DNA of 64,000 nucleotides from Guyanagaster necrorhizus (taxonomy: Eukaryota; Basidiomycota; Agaricomycetes; Agaricales; Physalacriaceae): positions 722,595 to 786,594 of the forward strand of contig NW_025064888.1 in assembly GCF_019112545.1 (NCBI RefSeq), in the 5' to 3' direction. The notes beneath the pieces are model-generated. The model searched no databases. It saw only the letters and a program-made list of their open reading frames with translations, and had not been told where the DNA came from. Below are positions 45,824-58,760 of this stretch, piece by piece. Numbering within the stretch: position 1 is the stretch's first letter; each line of letters begins with the position of its first letter. The position numbers were made by a program, and so were the translations under genes.

Positions 45824-48800
45824 TGAGCGATTCCACTAGCGCGGCCAAAAGGACAAATGGTGTGCACGTGAAAGCCATTGATCGGACTGATGGTACCTCT
45901 GTAGTTACTCAAATGTCTCATTTACCTATGCATTCGAATATACCAAGATCTACGCTACGCACCAATGAATCGCAAAACCAACAAACTCAACCGCCCTTGG
46001 GCCGAACAGGGGCAGAGAGCCCCAAAACATGGCTCAAACCATTCGAAACAGAATGGACTTGGTGTGCCATCTGTGACGCCCAAAGCAAAGAAGCTGCCAA
46101 AGCCATTCTAAGGAACTGGGTTCACCGGACCCGGGCCGAAGAAGTAGTTGACGAGATGATAGAAGGGATAAGGAACGCTGAGTGATGCCGTGCCCTGGAA
46201 TGGCTCGATGAACTCTGAGGGCCAAGAAGATTCGTCTGACGAACAAAGACGACGGAGAGAGATCTAACTGTCAAAGGATGAATCGAAACTCTCACTAACC
46301 GGGAAGCATACGAAGTCATCACACTAATTGACAGTGGATGCACTGGGAGTTCCATTAATCAGGCTTTCGTTGACAAGCACCAAATACCAACCTGAGCCAC
46401 AGCTGCTCCGATCCCGGTATACAATGCTGATGGGACCAAAAACCAGGCCGGTTCTATCATGGAGTTTGTCGAACTCCGATTAACCATCGGAGATCACTCA
46501 GAGCAGGTCAACTTAGCCGTCACGGATCTCGGAACCAAGGAAGTCTTTCTTGGGCATGATTGGTTAATCCGACACAATCCGCTCATAAACTGGAAGACCG
46601 GGCGAATAACCTTTGCTTGGTGTCAATGCCGAAAGATTCCGCTTGAGCTTCCCGACGAAGACCTGGAGGATCGGTGGAATCAGGAGATGGAAGACGGAGA
46701 AACGATCCTAGTGATCGACCTGCAGCAAGAACTACGCATACGCACAGTACACCACGCTAACGAGTTGGCAGCATGAGCCCACGAACAAAAAGAGGAGAGA
46801 ACTTTTGAGGAAATGGTCCCCGAGTGGGCCTGAGATTTCCAAGATCTCTTCGCCAAGGAAAGTTTCGACGAGTTGCCTGACCCGAAGCCTTGGGACCACA
46901 TGATAGAACTAGTCCCCAATGCAAATGCCAACCTCGACTGCAAAACCTATCTGCTCTCGCACAACGAGCAATAGGAGTTGGACCGGTTCCTGGAGGAGAA
47001 CCTATCCAGCGGGTGAATTCGAGCATCTAAGTCGCCCATAGCCTCACCATTTTTCTTCGTTAAGAAGAAAGATGGAAAACTCCGCCTGGTCCAAGATTAC
47101 CGGAAGTTAAACGAAATGACAATTAAAAACCGATATCCACTACCCCTCATCTCGGAGCTAATGGATAAACTCCAAGGCGCCAAGTATTATACCAAACTTG
47201 ACGTGCGATGGGGATATAACAATGTTCGAATCAGAGAAGGAGACGAGTGGAAGACAGCCTTTCGAACCAACCAGGGACTATTCGAGCTGACCGTAATGTT
47301 TTTCAGGCTCACGAACTCTCCTGCGACGTTCCAGTGGATGATGAACAACATATTCAAAGACCTCATCGCAACTGGAAAGGTCACCATTTACCTCGATGAC
47401 ATTCTCATTATGTCCAAGACAAAGGAGGAGCACAAGGCCCTAGTATGCAAAGTCCTAGCACTAATGAGAAAGCACAAGTTATTCCTCAAAGCGGAGAAGT
47501 GCGAATTCGAGGTACTTGAGACTGAGTACCTTGGGGTGATAATCTCTGAAGGGAGCATTCGAATGGATCCAGTAAAGGTGAAAGGAGTCACTGAATGGCC
47601 ACAACTGACCAAGAAAAAGGAACTCCAATCATTCCTTGGGTTCATGAATTTTTACCGCCGATTCATCCGAGATTATAGCAAGATCGTGCGACCCATGACC
47701 CAACTAACCAGCAATGCTCCCTGGACATGGGGAACCTCTCAGCAAGCCGCTTTTGAGGACCTCAAACGATGGCTGGCTGAAGACGTTATACTTGCCATCC
47801 CCACCAATGATAGGAAGTTCCGAGTTGAGGCCGACTCTAGTGAGGGGGCCATAGGCGCCATACTGTCTCAGGAGCAGGACGGGAAATGGCGACCGGTAGC
47901 CTTCCTTTCCAAGGCACTATCAACCACGGAACGAAATTACGAGATCTACGACAAGGAGCTTCTAGCGATCATGATCGCGCTAGAAGAATGGCATCACTAT
48001 TTGATCGGAACTGTTGAGGTATTCGAAATCTGGACCGACCACCAAAATCTGCACTACTTCCGACAACCGCAAAAGCTCAATCGTCAACAAGCCCGCTGGG
48101 TAACCGAATTAACCCAGTACCAGTATACCCTACATCACAAACCGGGAGTCGCCAACAAAAAGGCAGACTTGCTGAGTCAGCAGGCGGATCATGACCAAGG
48201 GGGCAGGGACAATGAAGAAGTCATCATGCTCTGCCCCGAACACTTCCGAGCCATGATCATGCCCACAGAGGAAGAAATCCATGAGCAAATCAAGAGCGCA
48301 ACCCGAGACCCTCACAAATGGGACCAATGCATCGCACCATCCCTAAATCATGAACGAGGGGTGACTATGGAAGGAGGACTCATCTGGTACGACGGCCAAA
48401 TTTACATCCCTCGGGACCCCAGCCTCCGGGGAAAGCTCATTGGCACCTGCCACGATCACGAAATAGCGGGACATCCCGGCATTGCAAAGATGAAAGAGCT
48501 AGTGCTACGGAATTATTGGTGGCCAAAGCTAGACAAGGACATCACCGCATACATCAAGGCATGTGAAGTCTGCCAGAGGGGAAAAGCCTCGACGCGACCC
48601 CGAGCCACCCCCCTTCATCCTAACGAGGTACCAAACACACTCTGGACCCACATATCAGTCGATATGATCACCGGATTACCGGAAAGTCAAGGCTATGATG
48701 CCATACTCATCATTGTGGATCGCTTCTCCAAAGCCATCATCCCCGTGGCCTGCTCAACCGAGCTTTCCTCAGAAGGATGGGCAAAGATCCTTCGTGACGA

Positions 48801-49719
48801 GGTATACGCGAAGTACGGAATGCCACAGGTTGTGATCTCCGACCGAGGCCCACAGTTTGTATCCAAATTCATAACAGACCTATACAAACTGCTCAATATC
48901 CGACAAAATGCCTCCACAGCTTATCATCCTCAGACCGATGGACAAACGGAGAGGGTTAACCAAGAAGTTGAGAAATACCTACGACTATTTATCAACTATC
49001 GACAAGATGATTGGATGGAGTGGCTCGCACTCGCCGCCTTCCAACATAACAACTGTATACACTTGGCAACTGGGAAAACACCATTCTTTGTTAACTACGG
49101 ACGACATCCGAATGTCGCCCAAACATCACGAGTCCACACCTCGATGCCCGCATCCTCTGACTTCGCCAAAACCATGGCCACCATACATGCAGAGATAAAA
49201 TCCGCACTAGAGAAGGCTGCAGTCACAATGAAGGCACAATATGACAAACACAAACATCCCTCACATACTTACTCCATTCACGACAAAGTATGGCTTGATA
49301 CCACCCACCTACATCTGCCACGACCAAAGCGGAAGTTGGCAGACAAATGCACCGGTCCTTTCCCAATCCTCGCCAAAGTTGGCACCTCAGCCTACAAACT
49401 GAAACTCCCACCAACATGGAAAATTCATGACATCTTCAATGAGTCCTTATTGACACCATTTATCGCCCCTGCCTTTCCAAATCAAACTAAACCACCTGCA
49501 CCACCAGCGATCCTGGTCGACAATGAGGAACACTACGAAATCAACCAGGTGTTAAACCATAAACTACAAAAGGTCAAGGCTAAAGGCGGGGGCACAACGA
49601 CAACTATCGACTATCTCGTCAGTTGGAAGGGATATGGACTAGAATCCAATCAGTGGATTAACGAAAAGTACATGTCTGTGGATGAGGCCATTCACGACTA
49701 TGAATTATCCCTTAATTAA
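45823..49719 (+). pseudogene. W pol (PR-RT-RH-INT-chromodomain), stops only in the front part
   Basis: One frame runs 45823-49719, offset from gag. Stops lie at 46183, 46216, 46237, 46279, 46393, 46774, 46831, 46972 and 47014 (eight TGA, one TAG); after that it is open to the terminal TAA. Protease: LIDSGCTGSSINQAF near 46322. The open part from 47116 has 867 codons: RT with TNSPATFQWMMNN and YLDDILIMSK (residues about 92-101), RNase H with VEADSSEGAIGAILSQ (about 236) and WTDHQNLHYF (about 305), integrase HHCC (about 440-490) and DDE core (SVDMITGLPES, VVISDRGPQFV, HPQTDGQTERV), and chromodomain YLVSWKGYGLESNQWINEKY near the end. The catalytic residues of RT and integrase are intact. Confidence 0.93.
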
Positions 49720-49739
49720 TGCCATCAGGATGATGGTCT

Positions 49740-49753
49740 TAAGGAGGGGGTAA
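49740..49753 (+). other. polypurine tract of W
   Basis: AAGGAGGGGG followed by TAA directly precedes the 3' LTR. Such tracts prime plus-strand DNA synthesis. Equivalent tracts precede the 3' LTRs of Y, Z, C and X. Confidence 0.85.
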
Positions 49754-50184
49754 TGTTACGTTTTTTCATCATTTTATCTTTTTCTCTCTTGATAACCCCT
49801 ATTTATGCTTAGTCAGGACACATGGGGAAAGGTTGGTCAGCACAAGCGGTCTATTCTCCTCGATAACACAACAGTGCTTGACAGCATGCAACTGTCCTTT
49901 TATGTACAACAATGAGGCTCAAGGACAACGGGCACCATGGACACAGTACGACACAATAGGTAGTAATATTTTTAGCATTACATGTATAGTATTTAAGCCC
50001 ATAGCTCTCGCTGGTTAAAACTCAGCTTCGAGCTAAAGTTTATACATACCATTCTACTCTCGAGCTACTCTTAAAAGTCTTGACTCACGCTTTCGGTCAG
50101 AACCAAGAACTCGATCATCTCATCCGAAGTGCGCAGTGCGATCGTTTATCCTGTGACCATAACATGTGACGCTTGGGCCTAACA
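49754..50184 (+). repeat. 3' LTR of W
   Basis: This 431-bp copy is the same length as the 5' LTR and ends GGGCCTAACA, followed by ATGAT. About 20 single-base differences from the 5' copy are all transitions, several at CpG sites; no indels were noticed. Confidence 0.95.
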
Positions 50185-50598
50185 ATGATAAACAGATGTC
50201 TCTTCACACTTTGAGAGATCACCTGAGTCCACTTGATGTATACTTGTTTAGTGTGTCACAAGGTCAGATGCTGACTCAAGGTAGAATAGTAGTTGTAAAC
50301 TTTAGCTCAAAGCTGAGGTATACCAGCAAGAGCTGTGAGTCTTAAATACAGTATGGGCTAGGCTAATAATACTACTACTAATTGTATCTTTCGGTGTCTA
50401 TAGTGCCTGTTGTCCTTGAGCATTGTTACTGTATATAAAAGATTGATTGTGTGTTGTTGAGCATCACTGTCATGCGTTAGAGAGCAAATGATGAATAGGC
50501 CAGTTGTGATGACTAAGCCCTTCCCACAGTTTCAGTTTGGTGCTCTGACTAAGCATAAATAGGGGTAAAAAGTGAGAAAAAGAGGAAAAATCATAACA
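50185..50598 (-). repeat. 3' LTR of Z, inner fragment
   Basis: After the ATGAT duplication at 50185-50189 the LTR continues to TCATAACA at 50598. With the outer fragment it totals 447 bp, 36 bp longer than the other Z LTR because the segment between two TGACTAAGC repeats is retained here. The self-priming motif is the plus-strand TTAGCTCAAAGCT at 50302-50314. Confidence 0.88.
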
Positions 50599-51644
50599 TT
50601 ACTCCCTCTTTAAGACCATCATTCCAATGGCTTAATTTAGAGATAGTTTATAGTCATGTATGACCTCCTCTGCATCCATGTGTTTTTCATTTACCCACTG
50701 GTTGGACTCTAGTCTATACCCCTTCCAGCTGACTAAGTAATCCACTATAGTCATTGTTTTGCTGCCTTTCACTTTGATTTTACATAGTTTATAGTTTAGG
50801 ACTTGATTGATTTCATAATATTCTTTATCATTGATCAGATCGGGCGGTGGAGGTGGTGGCCTTTCCTGGTTTGGGAATGCTGGCACCATGTACTGTGATA
50901 AAAGTGTCTTGTTGAAGATGTCATAGATCTTCCAAGATGCTGGCAATTTCAGTTTGTATATGCTGCCCCAATTTTCAAGGTTATTTGAAAGGGGCCAGTT
51001 CGCTTGTTGACAAGCTTTCTTTTGGGTCATGGCAAATAAAGATTTGTCATATCCAGCCAGACTTTATCTTTGATATTATAGGTGTGCACTGGTCAACAGT
51101 GTTTATTATAGTGCATTTTCATAGTTGCTGTGGCTTTTTCTAGTGCTGACTTTGTTTCAGTGTGAATCTTTGCCATGGTTGATGCAAAGTCTGTAGAGGC
51201 TGGAGTGGAAGATCGATGTCATATTGTCTGGGCGATGTTAGGGTGTCGGCCATAATTAACAAAGAACAGCATCTTTCCTGTTGCTGAGTGTACTTAATTG
51301 TTGTGTTGGAACACAGCGAGGGCTAGCCATTCCATCCAGTCATCTTGTCAATAGTTGATGAAGAGGTGCAAATACTTTTTGACCTCCTGATTGGCACGTT
51401 CTATTTGCCTGTCAGTTTGTGGGTGGTACACTGTAGATGTGTTTCACTTGATATGCAAAAGGTGGTATAAATCATCTAGGAACTTGGAAATGAATTGTGG
51501 TCCTCTATCTGAAATAACAACTTAGAGCATCCCATATTTTGCATATACTTCATCACATAGGATTTTTGCCCATCCTTCCAAGGTTAACTCTGTGGAACAG
51601 GCAATTGGGATGATCGTTTTTGAGAAGCGATTGACGATGATGAT

Positions 51645-52688
51645 TGTTGGAAATCCTCGGTGATGCACAAGGTAGACTCCAGGCTGGTAAGGCCAGAAGG
51701 TATGAACTCCTTATTCTACAGCTCCTACAGAGCTTGTATTTATACTCTCCAGACTTATATCTAGAATCTACTATAACTTTCTCTCTCTTGGGCTTACTCA
51801 TCAACTCTCGGCATGATGCCAGATTGCCCTTTCTAGAACTTTCCAGTAAAATCCCAACACTCCTCTTCAATATGGCATCCTGCCACAATATTCCAGAATA
51901 TTCCAATATATCTTAAAATGTCCCAATATCCCAAGTCTCCCCTTGAAACTTGAAATAGTCTGAAAATTCCCAATTATATCCCAAGACTTGTGACCATTCC
52001 CTATCCTCACCCATGCTGCAGGAGCTCCAAATGCTACTTACAGCCAGCTGATCCCAATATCAAGCTAGCTGGACCCAGTCTAAACCACAGCAGAAACACA
52101 TTCCTACCAAGAGGCTAAGGGAATTCACAAAGATATAACCAATTTTCCACCAAAGTTGCTTCAAAAGGCATATTCCATTTCTTCATCGTCACTCTGCACA
52201 ATGTTTGCAGCATCGGCACTGTCATTCCATTTTGTGCAATAATCACAACTAATATGGTCAGTCTTGCCATATGCGTAACATCTGATGTTCTGCTTCGGAC
52301 CACTTGATCCTCTTGATTGTGTGATCAGAGCTATTGCACCGGGTGTGCTGCCCCTTCTTCCTTCTTCATCAATCAGAGCATTTGTCACACTACTCATAGT
52401 AGGTAATGAATGAGGGTGAATTAAGAAGTCGAGATACTGTAATCAGAGTCTAATCATACCGAGGCCCATAATCTGTTAGAAATCCTCAGTGATGCGCAGG
52501 GTAGACTCCAGGCTGGTAAGGCCAAAAGGTATGAACTCCTTATTCTACAGCTCCTACAGAGCTTGTATTTATACTCTCCAGACTTATATCTAGAATCTAC
52601 TATAACTTTCTCTCTCTTGGGCTTACTCATCAACTCTCAGCATGATGCCAGATTGCCCTTTCTAGAACTTTCCAGTAAAATCCCAACA
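51645..52688 (-). mobile_element. short non-autonomous LTR element T
   Basis: T is 1044 bp with 215-bp LTRs (51645-51859 and 52474-52688) and a perfect ATGAT duplication (51640-51644 and 52689-52693), inserted in the integrase of Z. The 614-bp interior read on the minus strand has a primer site next to the right-hand LTR, ATTATGGGCCTCGG, resembling the iMet half-tRNA type. It also encodes a short Gag remnant (52161-52397) with the knuckle-like CYAYGKTDHISCDY. No pol is present. It resembles a TRIM-type derivative of a copia element that depends on proteins from elsewhere. Several CpGs survive, so it is younger than Z. Confidence 0.87.
52161..52397 (-). pseudogene. Gag zinc-knuckle remnant in T
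   Basis: This frame starts MSSVTNALIDEEGRRGSTPG and reaches CYAYGKTDHISCDYC, a copia Gag knuckle with Tyr where the second Cys should be. An acidic stretch (SDDEEMEYAF) follows, as is usual after a copia knuckle. It occupies most of the interior and may simply be a leftover of the parent. Confidence 0.6.
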
Positions 52689-55550
52689 ATGATGATCACA
52701 TTATACTCCTAACAATCTGGTAGTCCGGTGATCATGTCTACTGAGATATGAGTCTATGGTGAAGTTGGAACTTCATTCAGATGTAGAGAGGCAGCCCAAG
52801 CTTGAGTTGATGACTTTCTCTGCTGGCAGACTTCACAGACTTTGATATAGGCAGTGATGTCTTTGCCTATTTTGGGCCACCAGTATTCTCATAGCACTAG
52901 TTCTTTGGTTTTGGTGATGCTGAGATGACCAGCAGTGGCATGATTATGGCAGGTGGCAATGATCTCACCTCGAAGTCCCTGGTCTCATGGAATGTAGATT
53001 CATCTATTATAGCAAATCATTCCTTCTTCCTTTATCATTTCTCATTTGTGGTTCAGAGATGGAGCAATCTGTTAATCCTATTTGTGGTTATTCTGGGTCA
53101 CGCTTTTGATGCACTCATAGATCTCTTCCTCTGTTGGCATTATCATGGCATAAAAATGTTTGGAGCATAATAGGGTCACTCCTTCATTGTCAGCCATCCT
53201 TTGATTATGATCTGCCCTTTGACTGAGTAAGTCAGCTTTCTTGTTGGCCATATCTGGTTTGTGGTGAAGTGTATATTGGTATTGGCTCAGCTCTGTGATC
53301 CACCATGCCTGTCAGCAGTTGAGCTTCTGCAGTTGCCAAAAATACTGTAGGTTCTGATGGTCAGTCCAGATCTCAAAGACCTCGACTGCTCCAATCAGGT
53401 AATGCCTCCATTCCTCAAGGGCAAGCATGATGGCAAGCAATTCTTTGTCATATATCTCATAGTTTTGCTCTGTGACAATAAGTGCTTTTGATAAGAATGC
53501 AACTGGTCACCACCTTCCATCTTGCTCTTGGGACAGGACTGCCTCAATAGCTTCCTCACTTGAGTCTGCCTCTACTCAAAATTTTCCTTCATGAGACAGG
53601 ATGGCGAGTATGACATCCTCTGCTAGTTGCTTTTTGAGATCTATAAAGGCAATCTGTTGAAAAGGACTCCAGGTCCAGAGGACACTATCAGTTAGCTGTG
53701 TCATGAGATGGACTACTTTACTGTAGTCCTGAATGAATTGTTGGTAAAAGTTTGTGAACCTGAGGAAGGATTAGAGTTTCTTCTTTTTTGTCAGTTTGAG
53801 CTATTTGGTTACTCCTGCCATCTTGACCAGATCCATTCGGATGCTCCTCTCAGAGATGATGACTCCTAGATATTCCATTTCTAGGATCTCAAACTCGCAT
53901 TTTTCAGCTTTGAGGAACAACTTGTGTTTCCTCATGAGATCTAGGACCTTCCATACCAGGGTCCAGTGCTCCTCTCTTGTTTTAGACATGATGAGAATGT
54001 CATTGAGGTAGATAGTGACCTTCCTAGTTGCAATAAGATCCTTAAAGATGTTGTTTATCATCCACTGAAAGGTAGCCAGAGAGTTGGTGAGTCCAAAGAA
54101 CATCACTGTCGGCTCAAACAACCTCCAGTTAGTCCTAAAGGCCACCTTCCACTTATCTCTCTTCTTAATGCAGATATTATTATATCCCCATTGAATGTCA
54201 AGTTTTGTATAGTATCTGGCCCCTCAGAGTTTATTCATTAGTTCTGAGATCAGGAGTAGGGGATATCAGTTTTTCATAGTCATCTTGTTGAGTTTTTGGT
54301 AGTCCTGAACTGGTCAGAGTTGGCTGTCCTTCTTTTTAACAAAGAAGAATGGTGATACCATGGAGGATTTGGAGAGCCTTATTCATCCACTAGACAAGTT
54401 CTCATCAAGGAATTTGTTGAGTTCTTGTTGTTTATTATTGCTGAGCAGATAAGTTTTGCAGTCTAAGTTAGCATTCGCATTCAGGATCAGTTCAATTGCA
54501 TGATCCCAGGGCTTTGGTTTCAGTAACTCATTGAAACTCTCTTTTTTGAATAGGTCCTTGAAATCCTGCACCCACTTGGGTACCATCTCCTCAAATGTTC
54601 TTTCCTCTTTTTGTTCATTGGCCCTAGCAGCCAGTTCATTGGTGACATGTATCGTGCGAATATGCAATTCCTGTTGTAGGTCTACAGTGAGGATTGTCTC
54701 ACCATCCTCCATCTCCTCATCCTAGCAATCTTCTGGATCTCTATCAGAGAGTTTAAACAGAATTTTCCAATATCAGCATCTTGCGAATGTGATGTGTCTG
54801 ATCTTTCAATTGATTAATAGGTTATGATGTATTAATCAGTCATGACCAAGGAAGATCTCTTTGGTTCTGAAATCTGTTATGGCTAGGTCAATCTGCTCTG
54901 CATGGTCCCCAATAGTTAGTCTTAGTCTGATGAACTCAGTGATCAACTCTGCCTGGTTTTTTGTTCTGTCAGCATTATAGACTGGTATAGAGGCTGCTAT
55001 GGCTCAGGTTGGGATCTTGTGCTTGTTGATGAAAGCATGGTTAATGGAACTCCTGGTGCACCCACTGTTGATCAGGGCAGTGATTTGATATGCACTCCAG
55101 ATTGTGAGGGTTCGATCTGGGCCTTGGCAATCAAGTCCCTCTCAGTTGTTTTGGTTTGCCAAATGAATTTTCATGGTCTCTGCAGGGCTCAGCAACATTC
55201 AGCCTTTTTCAAGTCTTCGATCAGGTCATCCTCTACTTCCTCTGTTCTAGTTTGGTGTATCCAGGCCTTCAGCATAGCTTTTACTGCAGCCCTGGTTTTG
55301 GCTTCTTTGATTGCCCTCCAGGTCCATTCAGTGTCGAATGGCTTGAGCCAAGTGTGTGGGCTCTCTGCTCTTGTTCAGCCTGAAGGTGTTTGAGTTTCCT
55401 CCTTTCTTTATAATTCATTGGTGCATGGGTTGTAACTTGTGGGTATATTTGAATGCTCAACATGGGTTTGTACTACAGAGATACTATCAGTCCATCTAGC
55501 AGCTGGAATTGGCACACCATTTTGTCTCTTGGCTGATCCAGTGGAATTGC

Positions 55551-58500
55551 TCACTGGTCAGCCCTGTCTTTTACCTCCTCCACCTTGGTTTTCTTTTCAA
55601 GCTCTTTGTCCTCCTTTTGTAACTTGGCTATCTGCACTTGTATGTCTTCTTGGGTTCTCTTCTTCTTTGGACAGTCCTTAGCTATGTGCCCCTTCTGTCC
55701 ACAATTGAAACATTTCCCTTCCTTCTTTAGTCAATCTATATCCATTGGCTTTCCTGATCTGATGTATGTCATTCCAGTGCTCATCTTCTGGGTGCTATAG
55801 GATGTCAGGACCATTGAGGATCCCGATGGTTTCCTAGCAGTTGTCTCTGATTTGTTCAGGGTTTGCAGTGTTGCCTTCTTGGAATAGTCCTGGAATGTCA
55901 TTGACTCCACTTTCTGCCTTTGCTGCTCTTTGTACATCTCGATGATCTGCTCCTTCCATTCATTATATTCTATTGGCATTAAGCCTTTGACACTGATTGC
56001 CAAGATCATAGTGATGTATGAAGAGGAGACTCCTTTCTTGAGGGCCTTGACCATCCTTCTAGTGTTCCCCATATTTTCCCTGATTCTGGCAAGCTTAGCC
56101 AATCGCTCCAGCTCATCAAAATAGTCTGTCACTGCTTTGTCTGCTATCTTGTAGTCTTTGATCTTTTGTTTATGCACTTTCTGCACTGCCAGGTCAATAA
56201 ATTTGTTGTTGAATATTTGTTTGAAAACCAGCTATGATGGGTAGCAGTAATGATCATGGGTAGTAGATCGGAAGTTTGGGGATATAAGGATCCATCATGT
56301 TTTGGCCTTCTCCTCGAGATAGGAGGCAGCAAAAATGACTTTATTCATGTCTATCCTGAGGTATCCAGTATATACCTTGAAATATTGCTCGCAGTCAATG
56401 AGAAAACAGTCAATGTCATCTGAGGCCCCCTTGAAAGGGCAGGGTTTTTGTAATAAGTCTGAATAGCACTGGAGAACAGCCACATCATGGAGTAACAACT
56501 CTATGAGATTGGGATACTCATTGAAAGAGGGACAGTGCCATTCATTTGGCAGTCCCAGGAATGAATGCAGAGAATAGTCATCAGCGACTGGGCTTCTTGG
56601 GGGAGGGCCTTCTTTTTTTATGATCACACCATCTTGGATAGTGAATCCTAGTTGGATGGCTTCTGAATCGTCTCATACTGGTTTCTTTCTAACCTGGCTA
56701 GTTCCTGCCTCATTGGGCAGAGGCTGCCCTCTGAGGTGTTGAGACCCTTGGTGGATCCATGGGTTTTGATAAGATGCCACTGGCTGTCTTAGTCATAGTG
56801 TAGAAAGCTGAGTTGCCATGAATTGAGAGGAGAGAGCAGAGTATGAAAATGTGCTTTAGATGGATGAGGCCTTGTATATGGCTTGTTTCAGCCTCCTCAG
56901 TGGACTTTGTGGCAGGGAGCATATAGAGGTCAGTCTATGATATGCCATTGGCATATGAACTTGGTCTTTGGGGTGCCTTTTATTATATTGGACTGTAGCA
57001 TAGATTGTAGCTACATGTCATAAGATTTCTGTCTGCTCATTAGCTGCAGATTGTAAATATATTTATCCGAGCCCTGACACTACCCAGGCAGCATCACATC
57101 ATAAGAAATTTACTCCTTGCAGGTAGTATTTTTGATACTCCTGCATTCTTGCTCTTGCTACTTCTCGTTCAAGTTCTTCTTCATCTGTTGTTTCCTCCAA
57201 CTCATATCCAAGGACTCCACCAGGTTGAGGCAGATCGCTGTCTTCAGTTTCCTCAGTGTCCTTGTCACCCTCTTCCTCCTCGAGGAGGAAAATAGTGGGC
57301 AGGTCATAGAGCACCTTGCCCTCTCTCAACTGGATCGTTGCTATGCTGCCTTGGCTGAGTGCTCGGTCCAGTGGTTGTAGAATCTGGTGTATCGACATAG
57401 GCAGCGGTGGGCCAGCTGCCAATATTGAGATCATATCAGTTTCTGCCAGTTGCTCATGCTGCCTCCACTCACTCACGATAGAGGCAGATGTTTTGTCAGT
57501 AGTTGTCATCAATAAGCTGGCCAATGACCTGACTTCTAAGAAATCCTCAGAGTGTGCAGGCAGGAATATAGGCATTGCCAGGGACCCTGAGTCTGTAATG
57601 TCTGAGAATGGACTCGTCACTCTTGATAACTGAGTCAGCACTGAGAGTTCTTCAGGAAGAGAGATATTCAGGCATTGGAGAGCTCTGGTTCTTTCTGGTT
57701 CAGGTGCTGTCTGCCCAGTACTTAGGAGTTCTGCTTTCAGAGGAGCTGAGCTCCCTGAAGATCAGGGTTGAGAGAGAGCCATCTGCTCATATGAGGGTGA
57801 GGATGCTGTGGACCTCAGGTCGAAGTTTATACCAGTTGGCGATGTTGGCCCTGGTAAGTTGGTCTCTTTCCACTTCTCTCTAGTGGTCTCAGTTCTGCTC
57901 ATTGTATCTGGCAGCTGCTCTCCTTTGTGACTCCTCCTTCTCATGGTGGTCCTCATGCTCACCATGTACTAGCTGCAGCTCATCTCACTGCCTATGCTCT
58001 TCTTGTCAGATGGCATCATCATAGTTGAAGGGAATGGTAAGGTCTCAGATTGGGAAGTAACAGTGTACTGTTTCCTTCCAGATTTATTGATGCTCATCGT
58101 CATTCTGGGGATTTCCTCCCATCCTTGAGCTAGCTCTAGTGGAGGGGTAGAGGCTGAGAGGCTGATTGCAAGGAGTCGAGGGTTAGAATTGTCAAGCCAT
58201 CTGAGAGGCATCAAGAGAGTCTCTGGCATGGTCAGCAATCTCATGGGTTCAGGAGATGGAAGAGAGGGAGGGGGAGAGAGACTGCTCAAAGAAGTCCTCT
58301 GGGAGATTCTGGTCTTCACTGTGAAGGGTTGCATCTAGTACAAAGATTCCATATCCTCCTGAGATGCAAGAGTGCTGGTTTCTGGGTCAGGGAGAGTGCT
58401 GTCTTTCTGCTTCTTCTTGACTATCTCTCTGATGCAAGCTGCTAGGCTCAGCTTCTGGAGGCTGGTAGATCATTCATTGAGATTCAGAGATATCATATAA

Positions 58501-58719
58501 AGAGAGATCCAGGGTTACGTTTTATAGGATGCATTGAATATTCTGAAATTCCTGATAGTGTCTAATTGTCCAAGCAGTGACAGAATGGCATCTCTGGCAT
58601 AGCTGGATGATCACCAATAGACCAATCAATGTTCTGACGATAGAAGCCAGGAGTTTAAAGAACTTGTGATCGAAGTTTGGATTGTCATTACTAGGCAGAG
58701 GCATTTGGTTTCTCAGCAC
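55551..58719 (-). pseudogene. Z gag
   Basis: The frame starts MLRNQMPLPSNDNPNFDHKF and enters the hydrophobic block LLASIVRTLIGLLVIIQL, shared with W. A Ser/Pro-rich middle follows. Capsid blocks near 56295-56627 read PCPFKGASDDIDCFLIDCEQ and VIFAASYLEEKAKT. Then LARIRENMGNTRRMVKALKK leads to a zinc knuckle near 55695-55735 (CFNCGQKGHIAKDC). Several frameshifts and stops are present. Confidence 0.82.
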
Positions 58720-58760
58720 AATTGGGCTTGAGAAAGAGAACGAGGAAGCTTCAAGCTAAT

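Larger units (their letters stand above)
42198..50184 (+). mobile_element. best-preserved Ty3 chromovirus W, nested in the Z LTR
   Basis: W has equal 431-bp LTRs, a perfect ATGAT duplication (42193-42197 and 50185-50189) and a total length of 7987 bp. By eye its LTRs differ at about 20 positions (4.6%), every one a transition, so it is not brand-new. It carries gag with a zinc knuckle, and pol with protease, RT, RNase H, integrase and a C-terminal chromodomain, the Tf1/sushi chromovirus layout. It is rich in CpG, unlike everything around it. Stops in gag and in the front of pol make this copy defective. Confidence 0.95.
50632..55550 (-). pseudogene. Z pol, interrupted by element T
   Basis: Reading right to left: the protease near 55080 reads INSGCTRSS (Asp of DSG changed to Asn). 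The RT segment 53801-54145 contains FFGLTNSLATFQWMINNIFK and YLNDILIMSK, where the first Asp of YLDD is Asn. RNase H and zinc-binding integrase remnants follow. The integrase core is cut by T at 51645-52688. The chromodomain end at 50632-51030 reads YEINQVLNYKLCKIKVKGSK and YLVSWKGYRLESNQWVNEKH and ends in TAA. Numerous stops and both catalytic changes mark it as dead. Confidence 0.88.
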
